DNA of 64,000 nucleotides from NCBI RefSeq assembly GCF_900088415.1, contig NZ_FLLQ01000003.1, positions 248,001 to 312,000 on the forward strand, given 5' to 3'. The translations under genes and the position numbers were made by a program. A model generated the notes under the pieces. It saw nothing but the letters and a program-made list of their open reading frames with translations, was not told where the DNA came from and made no database searches. The DNA comes from Vibrio mediterranei. GTDB taxonomy: Bacteria; Pseudomonadota; Gammaproteobacteria; Enterobacterales; Vibrionaceae. Below, piece after piece: positions 9,220 to 19,068 of this stretch; within the stretch, counting starts at the first letter, position 1, and every line of letters begins with the position of its first letter.

Positions 9220-12200
9220 TTCGATTTTTCTCTAAGCACCCAACTGCTGCCAATTTGCTAATGTTGGCATTGTTGATCTTGGGTATCTCGTCATTGTCGA
9301 CCATAAAACGTGAAACCTTCCCGGAGTTTGATCCGCCTTATATTATGGCAGCTATCACTTATCCGGGGGCATCGCCACAGGAAGTGGAAGAGAGTCTCTG
9401 CGTACGAATGGAAGATGCCGTCGATGGCCTATCAAATATTGAAGAAACCAAATGTGAAGCGATTGAAGGTTCTGCGCGTTTAACGCTTAAACTCAATGAG
9501 CGAGCAGACATCGGCCGTATGCTGGTGGATGTGCAAACTCAAATTAATGCTATCAACGACTTTCCTGACGAGATTGAATCTCCAGTAGTTCAAGAGCTGG
9601 ATTGGAATGAGCCTGTGGTAGACGTTGCTATAACAGCAGACACCAGTTGGCCAGAGCTAAAAGCGTACGCCGAGCAGCTCAAGCGCATTCTAAAGCTAGA
9701 TTATGGTGTATCACTTGTCGATGTGAGCGGTTTCTCGGATCACCAATATCGTGTGGAGTTGAACACTCAAATCATGCGCCAAATGGGGCTCAGTATCAGC
9801 GATATCGCGGTGCAAATTGGTAATCAGAACATCAAGTTACCGAGTGGTAATGTTGAAACTGAAGACAAAAATTTCTTAATTCGTTTTGATGAACGACGAG
9901 TAACTCCGCAAGAGTTGGAGTCTATTGTTGTCGGTTCAAGTCCCAGCGGTGCACTTATTCGCCTGAAAGATGTAGCGACCATTACCGACCGCTTTGAGCT
10001 TGATGAGCAAAAGGTACTGTTCAACGGTAAGCCTTCTGCAGTGCTGAAGATCAGTAAAAACAAAGAAGATGATGCACTGCGTGTAAAAGAGCAGGTCACT
10101 AAATTTGTGGATGCACAGCGACTTATCGCACCAGAAGGCGTGACGTTAGAAATGACCAACGATATGTCATCGGTACTTTGGGATCGTCTGACCATGATGG
10201 TCAAAAATGGCTGGCAGGGGATCTTATTAGTCTTTGCGACGATGTGGTTATTCTTTAGTTTCCGTTATTCGTTTTGGGTTGCCGCTGGCTTACCGGTGGC
10301 ATTTCTTGGTGGTCTTTTCTTGATGGCTAACCTCGGGCTGTCGATCAATATCATGTCGCTAGTTGGGCTATTAATGGCCATCGGTATCATGATGGATGAT
10401 GCTATCGTTATCGCAGAGTCGATTCAATCTCACCTTGATCGAGGACAGAGTATCGATGATGCGGTCATCAATGGAGTGAAGAAAGTCCTACCCGGTGTTA
10501 TCTCCTCGTTTTTGACTACCGTGTGTATTTTCGGCAGCTTGCTCTTCCTGCAAGGAGAAATGGGGGCGGTGCTGCGTGCTGTGCCACAAGTGTTGATTTT
10601 GGTGTTGTCGCTTAGTCTGGTTGAAGCATTTTTGATTTTGCCGAATCACTTGTCTCACTCGCTGCATAAACATAATAAAGATAAGCCTCCCGTAAAGTTC
10701 AAGCGCGTGTTACTCGAGCGGTTTGAGCATTTTCGCAATACAACATTAGTGAATGCGGTCGACAAAGTCGTTTCCTACCGCTATGCCTTTATGGGCAGTG
10801 TCTTTGCGATGTTACTTATCTCGGTGAGCTTAATCGCTGGTGGAGTAGTGAAGTTCCACCCATTCCCTTCATTAGATGGCGATATTGCTGAAGCGAGGAT
10901 CATCCTTCCACCAGGAGCTTCCTTGTCTCAAACAGAGCGTGTTGTTGATAAAATTGTAGCGTCGGCTGAAAAACTCAATAAGCAGTGGAGCGACGAAATG
11001 GAAGGTGGCGAAGCACTGGTAAAACAAATTACTAGTCAGTTCAATACCAACCGTGATGCTAACGAATCAGGGCCACATATTGCTACTGTGAGACTGGATT
11101 TGCTCAGTGCTGAGCAGCGAAACACTTTGATCGATGATTTTATTGCGGCTTGGAGAGAAGATGTGGGAGAGCTTGCTGATCCGATCTCATTAGTTTTCAA
11201 GCAACCGACAATGGGGCCGGGTGGCCGTGCATTGGAAATTCGCATTAAGCATGATGACCTAGGCATGCTAAAAGCGGCGTCCGTTGAGATACAGCAATAC
11301 TTGAATGAGTTTGATGGTGTCAGTGGTGTCTTGGACGATATGCGTTTAGGTAAAGAAGAAATTCTGGTCAAATTACGCCCAGGTGCCGAGAGCTTTGGTG
11401 TTAATGGTCAGCTGATTGCTAGCCAGCTTCGAGCCGCGTTTTTTGGTCAAACTGCCGATGAAATTCAGGTAGGGGTGGAAAACATTAAAATTGAGGTGAA
11501 ACTCAATAAGCAAGATATTGGTGATATCCAGCAGCTGGCTAATTTCCCGATTTTCCTGGCGGACGGTTCACAAGTTCCTCTGGCTTCTGTCGCGACGTTA
11601 GATTTTCAGCGTAACTATGTGCGTATCCAACGTGTTGATGGTTTGAGAACCGTGAGCGTATTTGGTGATGTTGACGCATCTAAAGCTAGCTCGACCGATA
11701 TTATCAGCCAGTTCCGCGCTGAAGAAGTCAGCAAGCTACAGCAAGAATATCCAGGATTGAGATTTGACTTCGAGGGGGAAACCAAAGACAGTGCAGAAAC
11801 TGGCGCGTCAATGGCAAAAGGGTTCCTATTAGGATTATTTGGCGTATTCACCATTCTGAGTTATCAGTTCAGAAGTTACCTTGAACCTTTTGTGGTTATG
11901 TTGGCGATTCCTTTAGCCTTTATTGGTGTGGTATGGGGGCACTTGCTGTTAGGACACTCAATGAGTATGCCAAGCATTATGGGATTTGTGTCGCTAGCCG
12001 GTATTGTAGTGAATGACTCGATTCTCTTGGTTCAGTACATACGTCACCATGTGGATGAAGGCGATTCAGTGCATGACTCTGTGGTTAAAGCGAGCCGTGA
12101 ACGTTTTCGTGCGGTGTTCTTAACGTCAATGACTACGGCGGCAGGTTTATTGCCTCTACTTACCGAGACCAGCTTGCAAGCTCAGGTTATTCAGCCGCTC

Positions 12201-12317
12201 GTTATTTCGATTGTGTTTGGTATTTTTGCTTCGACAGCCTTGGTGTTATTTATGATTCCATCGGCGTACGCTATATTGGCTGACTGGGGATTGGTCCACA
12301 AACACGAAGAAATCTAA
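9216..12317 (+). CDS. RND family efflux transporter permease
   Basis: A 1033-residue proton-driven efflux pump of the HAE1/AcrB-like group. It has the canonical plan of 12 transmembrane helices and two large periplasmic loops. The first helix is at about residues 10-30, and the first loop follows. The proton-relay pair Asp394-Asp395 lies in GIMMDDAIVIAES in TM4, and the matching repeat AGIVVNDSILLVQYI lies in the C-terminal half. It is coupled to the upstream adaptor by an ATGA overlap and ends at a hairpin terminator. Substrates are unknown; drugs, bile salts or metabolites are all possible. Vibrios carry many paralogous pumps, so I give no symbol. Confidence 0.93.
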   Translation: MIRFFSKHPTAANLLMLALLILGISSLSTIKRETFPEFDPPYIMAAITYPGASPQEVEESLCVRMEDAVDGLSNIEETKCEAIEGSARLTLKLNERADIGRMLVDVQTQINAINDFPDEIESPVVQELDWNEPVVDVAITADTSWPELKAYAEQLKRILKLDYGVSLVDVSGFSDHQYRVELNTQIMRQMGLSISDIAVQIGNQNIKLPSGNVETEDKNFLIRFDERRVTPQELESIVVGSSPSGALIRLKDVATITDRFELDEQKVLFNGKPSAVLKISKNKEDDALRVKEQVTKFVDAQRLIAPEGVTLEMTNDMSSVLWDRLTMMVKNGWQGILLVFATMWLFFSFRYSFWVAAGLPVAFLGGLFLMANLGLSINIMSLVGLLMAIGIMMDDAIVIAESIQSHLDRGQSIDDAVINGVKKVLPGVISSFLTTVCIFGSLLFLQGEMGAVLRAVPQVLILVLSLSLVEAFLILPNHLSHSLHKHNKDKPPVKFKRVLLERFEHFRNTTLVNAVDKVVSYRYAFMGSVFAMLLISVSLIAGGVVKFHPFPSLDGDIAEARIILPPGASLSQTERVVDKIVASAEKLNKQWSDEMEGGEALVKQITSQFNTNRDANESGPHIATVRLDLLSAEQRNTLIDDFIAAWREDVGELADPISLVFKQPTMGPGGRALEIRIKHDDLGMLKAASVEIQQYLNEFDGVSGVLDDMRLGKEEILVKLRPGAESFGVNGQLIASQLRAAFFGQTADEIQVGVENIKIEVKLNKQDIGDIQQLANFPIFLADGSQVPLASVATLDFQRNYVRIQRVDGLRTVSVFGDVDASKASSTDIISQFRAEEVSKLQQEYPGLRFDFEGETKDSAETGASMAKGFLLGLFGVFTILSYQFRSYLEPFVVMLAIPLAFIGVVWGHLLLGHSMSMPSIMGFVSLAGIVVNDSILLVQYIRHHVDEGDSVHDSVVKASRERFRAVFLTSMTTAAGLLPLLTETSLQAQVIQPLVISIVFGIFASTALVLFMIPSAYAILADWGLVHKHEEI

Positions 12318-12354
12318 TTCGCGTAAACATAATATTCCTTACTTCCATTCTACA

Positions 12355-12388
12355 AGTTAGTGAGCTGAGTTCCTCAGCCACTAACTTT
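12355..12388 (+). terminator. Terminator of the tetR-RND operon
   Basis: A long hairpin has arms AGTTAGTG(a)GCTGAG and CTCAGCCACTAACT, 14 paired bases with one bulged A. Only a short T run follows. It lies 38 bp after the pump gene stop. Confidence 0.6.
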
Positions 12389-12477
12389 CATCATTTCTCC
12401 AATAAATCGTCACCTAATTGTCATTGTTGCTGACTACTTTTTGATCATGAGTTACTCGTTATCACAAGGAGTGAGTT

Positions 12478-13011
12478 ATGAGAACCATTGAGCCAATTGC
12501 GCGAATGGATTTAGCCTTTTCATTGTTTTGCTTGCAGCATCGCTTTAATGCTCCGGTCGCTAAGATCAGCCGTTGGGTGTCCAGAACTGGAGATGGTCAT
12601 CTTTACCTAATATTAGGATTGATGATTTGGTTTATGGACGATGTGGCAGGGCGTTTGTTCTTTGCTGCTGCGTTGCTGGCTTTCGCCATTGAGCTACCTA
12701 TTTATTGGTTAACGAAGAACAGTTTTAAACGCCGCCGTCCTGAAGAGTTCTCTCATCTTCTTCAGGCCTTCATTACACCTTCTGATCGTTACAGTCTGCC
12801 TTCAGGGCATACCGCAGCGGCATTTCTAATGGCAACAATAATCGGGCACTTCTATCCAGCTTGGTATGACGCTGCTTTGATATGGGCGTTGCTGATTGGT
12901 GCGTCACGAATTCTGCTCGGGGTTCACTTTCTTACTGATGTAGTTATTGGTGCTGTCTTAGGTGTATCCGCTGCGCATGTATCGATCAGTTACGTGCTTG
13001 AGTTAGTTTAA
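12478..13011 (+). CDS. PAP2 family phosphatase (lipid phosphatase-like)
   Basis: A 177-residue integral membrane protein with several hydrophobic segments. All three signature motifs of the PAP2/type 2 phosphatidic acid phosphatase superfamily are present: KNSFKRRRPEE (K-x6-RP), PSGHT, and SRILLGVHFLTDV (SR-x5-H-x3-D) with the catalytic histidines. Members dephosphorylate phosphatidic acid, undecaprenyl pyrophosphate or lipid A on the periplasmic face. A good ribosome site (AAGGAGTGAGTT) precedes the ATG. It lies 12 bp upstream of a glycosyltransferase gene with which it probably forms an operon, hinting at lipid-linked sugar metabolism. The substrate is not determined. Confidence 0.85.
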   Translation: MRTIEPIARMDLAFSLFCLQHRFNAPVAKISRWVSRTGDGHLYLILGLMIWFMDDVAGRLFFAAALLAFAIELPIYWLTKNSFKRRRPEEFSHLLQAFITPSDRYSLPSGHTAAAFLMATIIGHFYPAWYDAALIWALLIGASRILLGVHFLTDVVIGAVLGVSAAHVSISYVLELV

Positions 13012-13023
13012 AAGGTGATATTG

Positions 13024-14067
13024 ATGAAGATTCTTTACGGTGTTCAGGGGACTGGAAATGGACATATTGCCAGAGCGAGAGCGATGTCTCAGGCACTGAA
13101 GTCTCATGATGTCGAGGTAGATTTTCTATTTTCCGGACGCGACAAAGACAAGTATTTTTCCATGGAGCAATTTGGTGATTACCAAACCCGACGGGGATTT
13201 AGTTTTGTGACCGAGGATGGCAAGGTTAATTACTTGAAAACAGTAATGGAAAATAGTTTAACCAGCTTTTTTAGTGAAGTGAGACAAATGGATGTCTCGG
13301 ACTATGACTTAGTCATCAACGACTTTGAGCCAATCACGGCTTGGGCAGCGCGCTCTCAAAACGTACCAACCGTCAGCATCAGCCATCAAAATGCGTTTCT
13401 ATTTGATGTACCACAAAAGGGGGCGAACTGGATTGATGACTCAGTTATCCAACATTTTGCACCTTCTCAGTATCAACTAGGTCTGCATTGGTATCATTTT
13501 GGCCAACCTATCTTACCGCCTATTGTTCATACCAACGGACATGATGTGACCTCGGAAGACTTCGTATTAATTTACCTGCCTTTTGAAAACACACAAACCA
13601 TTATCGATGTGCTATTGCGCTTCGTAAATCAACGCTTTATCTGTTATCACCCTGAGATTATTGAGCAGCAACAAGTCGAAAACATTCTGATGAAGCCGCT
13701 GAGTCATGAGCAGTTTCAGCGCGATCTGCACCGTTGCCAAGGGGTAATCGCCAATGGTGGGTTTGAGTTGCCGTCTGAAGCACTGAGCTTAGGTAAGAAG
13801 CTATTGGTAAAACCACTTGATGGTCAGTTTGAACAACAAAGTAATGCCGCAACGCTAGAGAGCTTAGGGCTTGCTCAGTCCATGGACTTCCTTGATGCAT
13901 CAGTCATTCGTGCTTGGTTAGATGAAAAGCAAGCTGAACGAGTAACCTATCCAGATGTTGCTAACGAGATTGCGGAGTGGCTAATAGCTGGAAACTGGGA
14001 TTGTAGCCAGCAGCTATGTCATCGTTTATGGGAGAAAGTTGATTTTCCGAGTTACGCTTCCATTTAA
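13024..14067 (+). CDS. MJ1255/VC2487 family glycosyltransferase
   Basis: A 347-residue GT-B fold protein of the family named after MJ1255 and V. cholerae VC2487. The start is the ATG of MKILYGVQGTGNGHIARA, preceded by AAGGTGAT; GTG and TTG codons just upstream are less likely. The N-terminal G-x-G-x-GH loop and the C-terminal segment CQGVIANGGFELPSEALSLGKKLLVKPL resemble the nucleotide-sugar site of MurG-like (GT28) transferases. No membrane segment is evident. It follows the PAP2 gene closely and ends at a terminator. Donor and acceptor are unknown. Confidence 0.8.
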   Translation: MKILYGVQGTGNGHIARARAMSQALKSHDVEVDFLFSGRDKDKYFSMEQFGDYQTRRGFSFVTEDGKVNYLKTVMENSLTSFFSEVRQMDVSDYDLVINDFEPITAWAARSQNVPTVSISHQNAFLFDVPQKGANWIDDSVIQHFAPSQYQLGLHWYHFGQPILPPIVHTNGHDVTSEDFVLIYLPFENTQTIIDVLLRFVNQRFICYHPEIIEQQQVENILMKPLSHEQFQRDLHRCQGVIANGGFELPSEALSLGKKLLVKPLDGQFEQQSNAATLESLGLAQSMDFLDASVIRAWLDEKQAERVTYPDVANEIAEWLIAGNWDCSQQLCHRLWEKVDFPSYASI

Positions 14068-14098
14068 CGATCGTTTAGCCACCTTTATCACTTTAACG

Positions 14099-14123
14099 AA
14101 AAGCCGCATTGAGCGGCTTTTTT
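14099..14123 (+). terminator. Rho-independent terminator after the glycosyltransferase gene
   Basis: AAAAGCCGC, a 5-nt loop and GCGGCTTTTTT form a compact G+C-rich stem followed by T residues, 31 bp after the stop. Confidence 0.85.
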
Positions 14124-14589
14124 GCGATTAAAGCCCTGTAATACGTCGTTGTTGTATTTGCTATAAGTATCAATTCATTTTTAATGATAGATATGATGTA
14201 TCTATTATGCGAATACTTTGAAAGTGGTTCTATATGGTAGTTAGATATAGCTAATGCGTTGGAAATTTCGAAAGATATACTTACTAGTTATGGTTTTAGA
14301 AGTTGTAACGGACAAAAGTTATTAAAAATGTAATTTATCTTTTTTTATATATAATGTAACTTATTGTTGTTAATGGATAATGTATTTATATCGATAAAAT
14401 TTGGTGATTCTTTGTCAAACTTGTTGGTGTTGGGTTTGTTATTAGTAGATGGTTTGTTTTGTCCTCGAACTATGCAGAGGATTAATAGAACGTTGTAAGG
14501 TACGTAGTGGTAGCGAGTAAATAACTCCTGTTGCTAATCATTAATCCTTACTCACATATTCGAGATTGAAATTACACGAGGTTTACTAA
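14124..14589 (+). promoter_or_regulatory. Long AT-rich regulatory region upstream of leuO
   Basis: About 470 bp without a convincing gene. It is strongly AT-rich, notably between 14320 and 14400, where runs such as TTTTTTTATATATAATG occur. Such DNA is typical of H-NS-silenced promoters, and leuO in E. coli is silenced by H-NS. I could not place a single promoter with confidence. Confidence 0.45.
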
Positions 14590-15549
14590 ATGTTAGACAA
14601 AAAAGATGCTATGAGCGCTATCGCTAGCTACCGCATGGAAAGCACATTACGCGGCGTAGATCTAAACCTATTGACTGTTTTCGACGCAGTGATGCAAGAG
14701 CAGAATATCACTCGCGCGGCACACAATTTGGGTATGTCGCAACCAGCAGTTAGTAATGCCGTTGCGCGCCTTAAAGTGATGTTCAACGATGAGCTATTTA
14801 TGCGTCAGGGTCGTGGTATTCAACCAACACAACGTGCTCGTCAGCTGTTTGGTCCTGTGCGCCAAGCATTGCAGTTGATTCGCAATGAACTACCGAGTTC
14901 TATTTTTACACCAGAAACATCAACTCGCCTGTTCAAAATGGCAATTTGTTCTCCATGTGATATGCGTTTTGCTCCAAAAATCATGCACACTATTTCCGAG
15001 CAAGCGCCTCACGTTCAATTGCACTTGGACGCTGAAGCTGATCGTCAACTGGCAGATCGCATGCGCTATCAAGAAATTGATTTTGTCATTGATTACGCTC
15101 GTTATGATGCGCAAGGCTTCTCAAGCACAGAGATCTTCCAAGATGAACTGGTTGTAGTTGCTGCCAAGAATCACCCACGAATTCATGGTGTAGTGAGCAC
15201 TGCTCAGTTAGCACATGAAAAGCACGCTAAGTTATCTAAAGTACACGGTGTTCGCAGCTTCTCTGAGCAAGCATATCGTGAACTGGAGTGCCAAGCTTCG
15301 TATGAAGGCACCAGTCTAAGCAACGTGCTTTATGTGGTAGGTCAATCTGAGCTTGTGACTATCGCACCACGTTGGTTGGTAGAAAATGCGGTTAATAAAG
15401 AGCAGCTACAAGTACTTTCACTGCCATTAGAAAACACCAAAATCAGCGGCTACTTGAGTTGGCACGAGTCGAGTGAGAAAGATAAAGGTCACATCTGGTT
15501 GCGTGATCAGTTGATGGTCATCTGCGGCGAAGTTGTCGCGTTGTCATAG
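14590..15549 (+). CDS. leuO: LysR-type transcriptional regulator LeuO
   Basis: A 319-residue LysR regulator. The N-terminal helix-turn-helix (about residues 24-85: LDLNLLTVFDAV-type opening, then NITRAAHNLGMSQPAVSNAVARLK) and the following NDELFMRQGRGIQPT segment match E. coli LeuO closely, as does the C-terminal YLSWHES-KDKGHIWLRDQL region. LeuO antagonises H-NS silencing and controls stress, virulence and biofilm genes in enterobacteria and vibrios. ACGAGG lies upstream of the ATG. It sits a few kilobases from leuABCD, as in V. cholerae, but on the opposite strand and with its own terminator. The effector is unknown. Confidence 0.92.
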   Translation: MLDKKDAMSAIASYRMESTLRGVDLNLLTVFDAVMQEQNITRAAHNLGMSQPAVSNAVARLKVMFNDELFMRQGRGIQPTQRARQLFGPVRQALQLIRNELPSSIFTPETSTRLFKMAICSPCDMRFAPKIMHTISEQAPHVQLHLDAEADRQLADRMRYQEIDFVIDYARYDAQGFSSTEIFQDELVVVAAKNHPRIHGVVSTAQLAHEKHAKLSKVHGVRSFSEQAYRELECQASYEGTSLSNVLYVVGQSELVTIAPRWLVENAVNKEQLQVLSLPLENTKISGYLSWHESSEKDKGHIWLRDQLMVICGEVVALS

Positions 15550-15570
15550 TCTATTACAACTTTCTAGAGC

Positions 15571-15603
15571 AAGCCCTGAACAGTATCTGTACAGGGCTTT
15601 TTT
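15571..15603 (+). terminator. leuO terminator
   Basis: AAGCCCTG / CAGGGCTT outer stem with an inner ACAG / CTGT stem, followed by TTTTTT. Confidence 0.85.
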
Positions 15604-15753
15604 AGTTTTTACAGAAAGTTATTATCATTGAATGATTAAACCGATAACTATTATTGATAACTTTGATATAGGTCGGTTGCCTTTTTTACGAGCATAGGTA
15701 CACTTGTGCGCTCAAAAAGCTTACATGTGTAAGCTAAAAGGTAAAGATAGAAC

Positions 15754-17565
15754 ATGGCTAATTTAGATTTCCATATTGTAAAGAAGATTCGTGACCGAAT
15801 CGCACAAGGTGGCGACAAGATCGCCTTACGACATAAAATCAACAATGTGTGGCAAGGGATTAGCTGGAAGGAGTTTGGGGTAAACGTTGATGCGTTATCT
15901 CTGGCTCTACTTGGAAAAGGAATCCAACCTCAAGACAAAATCGGTATCATTTCCAATAACATGCCGAAGTGGACAATTGCTGACTTAGCAGCATTGCAAA
16001 TTCGCGCGGTAACCGTACCGCTATATCCTACAAATACCCCAGCTCAAACCAGCTATATCGTTCAGAACGCAGATGTTCGTATCTTGTTCGTTGGTGAGCA
16101 AGCGCAGTATGACGCGGCTTTATCTATCTATGAAGAGTGCAGTCAGTTAGAGCTTATCGTTGCGATGAGTGATGACATCGTTCTGGCTGAAAATGATTTC
16201 AGTGTGAGCTGGCAAAGCTTTATGTCTGATGCCAGCATTGAACAACAGTCCACGCTATCAGAGCGACTAGAACAGGCCAATTACGATGATCTGCTAACGC
16301 TGATTTATACGTCTGGTACCACAGGTCAACCTAAAGGTGTAATGCTAGATTACGCTAACATCGCAGCACAATTGAAAGGTCATGATGCAAGGTTAAGCCT
16401 TACTGATCGAGACGTATCAATGTGCTTCTTACCGCTATCACACGTGTTCGAGCGTGCTTGGACGTTCTATGTATTGTATCAAGGCGGCACCAACTGCTAT
16501 CTACAAGATACAATGCAGGTTCGTGATGCATTGAGTGAGATTCGTCCTACAGTAATGAGTGCGGTGCCTCGTTTCTACGAAAAAATCTTCTCAGCTATTC
16601 ATGAACGTGTTTCTAAAGCGCCCGTTCATCGCAAGATTATGTTTACCTGGGCGGTCAACATGGGTGCGAAAATGGCACAATGCCGTCAGGACAACGTTGA
16701 GCCTTCATTGATTCTTAAGAAGAGTCATGCATTGGCAGACAAGTTGGTGTTGAGTAAGTTACGTGAGCTACTAGGTGGACGTATTAACTTTATGCCTTGT
16801 GGCGGCGCTAAACTTGATGAAACCATTGGTCGCTTTTTTCAAGCCATTGGTATCAATGTCAAGCTTGGCTACGGTATGACCGAAACAACGGCAACCGTCT
16901 CGTGCTGGGACGATACTTGTTATAACCCAGACTCTATCGGTATGCCGATGCCTGGTGCGGAAGTGAAAATTGGCGAGAACAATGAAATATTAGTTCGCGG
17001 ACCAATGGTTATGCGTGGCTACTATAAATTGCCGGAAGAAACAGCGCAGACGTTTGATGCCGATGGTTTCCTAAAAACTGGTGATGCGGGTCAATTTGAT
17101 GAGCGAGGTAATCTGTTTATCACTGACCGTATTAAAGAGCTAATGAAAACCTCAAATGGTAAGTATATTGCCCCACAAGCGATTGAAGGTGCGATTGGTA
17201 AAGACCATTACATCGAGCAAATTGCTGTTATTGCCGATACCCGTAAATTCGTGTCGGCGCTGATCGTGCCATGTTTTGATACGTTAGAAGAGTACGCTAA
17301 AGAGCTTAATATTAAATATCATGATCGTCTTGAGCTGATTAAGCACAATGAAGTGGTTGAGATGTTTGAGAAGCGTATTACTGAACTGCAAAAAGAGCTG
17401 GCAAAGTTTGAGCAGGTGAAAAAGTTCAAGTTGCTGCCGACGGGTTTCTCTATGGATAAAGGTGAGCTGACGCCAACGCAAAAGCTTCGCCGTAAAGTGA
17501 TCAACGATCGCTACCAAGATGAAATTGAAGAGATGTATCGCGATACCCCAAATAAGCCACACTAA
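15754..17565 (+). CDS. AMP-dependent long-chain acyl-CoA synthetase
   Basis: A 603-residue member of the ANL adenylating family, FAA1/long-chain fatty-acid CoA ligase branch. The ATP-binding loop is [16 protein letters not shown] (about residues 185-200). The [10 protein letters not shown] motif and the C-terminal hinge [37 protein letters not shown] region are all intact (only part quoted: [15 protein letters not shown]). It should activate fatty acids to acyl-AMP and then acyl-CoA at the cytoplasmic membrane. It follows leuO as a separate unit. It is distinct from the shorter E. coli FadD, being of the eukaryote-like length seen in many vibrios, so I do not assign fadD. Confidence 0.85.
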   Translation: MANLDFHIVKKIRDRIAQGGDKIALRHKINNVWQGISWKEFGVNVDALSLALLGKGIQPQDKIGIISNNMPKWTIADLAALQIRAVTVPLYPTNTPAQTSYIVQNADVRILFVGEQAQYDAALSIYEECSQLELIVAMSDDIVLAENDFSVSWQSFMSDASIEQQSTLSERLEQANYDDLLTLIYTSGTTGQPKGVMLDYANIAAQLKGHDARLSLTDRDVSMCFLPLSHVFERAWTFYVLYQGGTNCYLQDTMQVRDALSEIRPTVMSAVPRFYEKIFSAIHERVSKAPVHRKIMFTWAVNMGAKMAQCRQDNVEPSLILKKSHALADKLVLSKLRELLGGRINFMPCGGAKLDETIGRFFQAIGINVKLGYGMTETTATVSCWDDTCYNPDSIGMPMPGAEVKIGENNEILVRGPMVMRGYYKLPEETAQTFDADGFLKTGDAGQFDERGNLFITDRIKELMKTSNGKYIAPQAIEGAIGKDHYIEQIAVIADTRKFVSALIVPCFDTLEEYAKELNIKYHDRLELIKHNEVVEMFEKRITELQKELAKFEQVKKFKLLPTGFSMDKGELTPTQKLRRKVINDRYQDEIEEMYRDTPNKPH

Positions 17566-17595
17566 GCTCTAGCGATTAAGCTGCAGTAGTAAAAG

Positions 17596-17624
17596 AAAAA
17601 CCCTAGCTATTCGCTAGGGTTTTC
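17596..17624. terminator. Bidirectional terminator between the acyl-CoA ligase and M23 peptidase genes
   Basis: AAAACCCTAGC, a 5-nt loop and GCTAGGGTTTT lie between two convergent genes, with T runs available on both strands. Confidence 0.85.
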
Positions 17625-17649
17625 TATTTTGGTGTTCCGGCTTTTGAAC

Positions 17650-18939
17650 TTAGTTATTGGCGTACAACAATTCACTGTATCTATCTAAGGTGTTGAGCCG
17701 GTTCTCAGCATTGGCTAGGAAGGTCTGCTTAGCTTTACCTGTTAACGACTTAGACTGCGGCAGTTTTACCGTTCTCGGGTTCTTATGGACGCCATTTACT
17801 AAGAATTCATAGTGAAGGTGAGGTCCGGTTACACGACCTGTCCCGCCAAGTGTACCAATAGTTTGACCTTGTTTTACTCGTTGTCCGGTTTTTACGGTTC
17901 GCTTCGTCAAGTGCAAGTACTTGGTGATATACGTATTGCTGTGTTTGATGAATACATAATTACCATTGAACTGGTTATAACTGGATTTCTGGACAATACC
18001 GTCACCAGCAGCCCAAATTGGTGTACCGACTGGCGCGGCATAATCGGTGCCTCGGTGGGCGCGAACTTTTCCGGTCACTGGGTGGCGACGAGTTGGGTTA
18101 AAGTTTGAGGTTACACGGCGAAAATCGAGTGGGGAACGCAAGAACGCTTTCTTCATTGCGCGACCATTTTCGTCGTAATAGTTACCCGTCTTATCGTCTA
18201 ATATCGCCTTGAAGGTATCGCCTTGGTTTTTAAAAATCGCAGCGATAATTTTGCCACGGCCGATCACTTCTCCTTCCACGACTTTTTCTTGGTATAGCAA
18301 TTGAAAACTGTCACCGGAGCGAATATCTAACGCGAAGTCGATATCCCAACCGAAAATACCGGCCAACTCCATAATTTGATTAGCAGTTAATCCAGCTGAA
18401 ATCCCAGCGTTCCAAAAGTTAGATGAAATTTGTGCTTGTGCGTAATTGTATTGATAGTCGACCTCTTTTTTAGCCCAAGTCGAGGTAAATCCGTCATCAG
18501 TACGAGTGATCTTGAACGTTTCATAGTCGTTAATCCTACGTTTTAGCTGGATAAAGTCGCTATTCTCGTCGAATCCGAATGTTAGCTTATCTCCCGGTCT
18601 CAATTTCGAGAGCTGCTGTTTAATATCGTTATTGGTATAAATTAACTCATGCAGCAAGCGTGGCGACAGTCCTAAACGTTGAAAGAGAATGGCAGCGCTT
18701 TCTCCAGAGCGAACAGTATGCTCTTCCCAATTGAGTACAACGGTTGGTGGAATGGCATCACCAATAGGAAAGGCGCTATTGTCAATCGTTAGGGCGTAAT
18801 GCTTGCCGACTTCAAGTCGGTCATTCCCATCATCCAGCTCAGTTACGTCTGGCAGGAACAAGGCAACAACGATTAGTGCCGTAAAAAAGGCGATGAGCGC
18901 ACGGTGAAGCCAAGGCAGGCGCTTAAAAACAGATACCAT
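17650..18939 (-). CDS. M23 family peptidoglycan DD-endopeptidase (MepM/Shy-like)
   Basis: A 429-residue cell-wall hydrolase. An N-terminal membrane segment (about residues 11-30, ALIAFFTALIVVALFLP) is followed by an OapA/LysM-like domain beginning near TVRSGESAAILFQRLG, a Csd3-type second domain, and a C-terminal LytM/M23 metallopeptidase domain. Zinc ligands are visible in HRGTDYAAPVGTPI (H-x3-D) and HLHYEF (HxH). Such enzymes cut D-Ala-mDAP crosslinks to allow sacculus expansion. The length and domain order match E. coli MepM (440 residues) and the V. cholerae Shy proteins; which Shy paralogue it is cannot be settled here. Divergent from tyrS. Confidence 0.88.
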   Translation of the reverse strand: MVSVFKRLPWLHRALIAFFTALIVVALFLPDVTELDDGNDRLEVGKHYALTIDNSAFPIGDAIPPTVVLNWEEHTVRSGESAAILFQRLGLSPRLLHELIYTNNDIKQQLSKLRPGDKLTFGFDENSDFIQLKRRINDYETFKITRTDDGFTSTWAKKEVDYQYNYAQAQISSNFWNAGISAGLTANQIMELAGIFGWDIDFALDIRSGDSFQLLYQEKVVEGEVIGRGKIIAAIFKNQGDTFKAILDDKTGNYYDENGRAMKKAFLRSPLDFRRVTSNFNPTRRHPVTGKVRAHRGTDYAAPVGTPIWAAGDGIVQKSSYNQFNGNYVFIKHSNTYITKYLHLTKRTVKTGQRVKQGQTIGTLGGTGRVTGPHLHYEFLVNGVHKNPRTVKLPQSKSLTGKAKQTFLANAENRLNTLDRYSELLYANN

Positions 18940-19068
18940 GAGAGTTCAATTCAACATTATTTTTGAAATTTCCTAAACCAATTAGTCTAACTGGTTTCAA
19001 AAAACATCGCTATTCAAGTAAGATGTCCAACTATTATATTTTTGCCAAATCTGTGGGAGTGAACAAGA

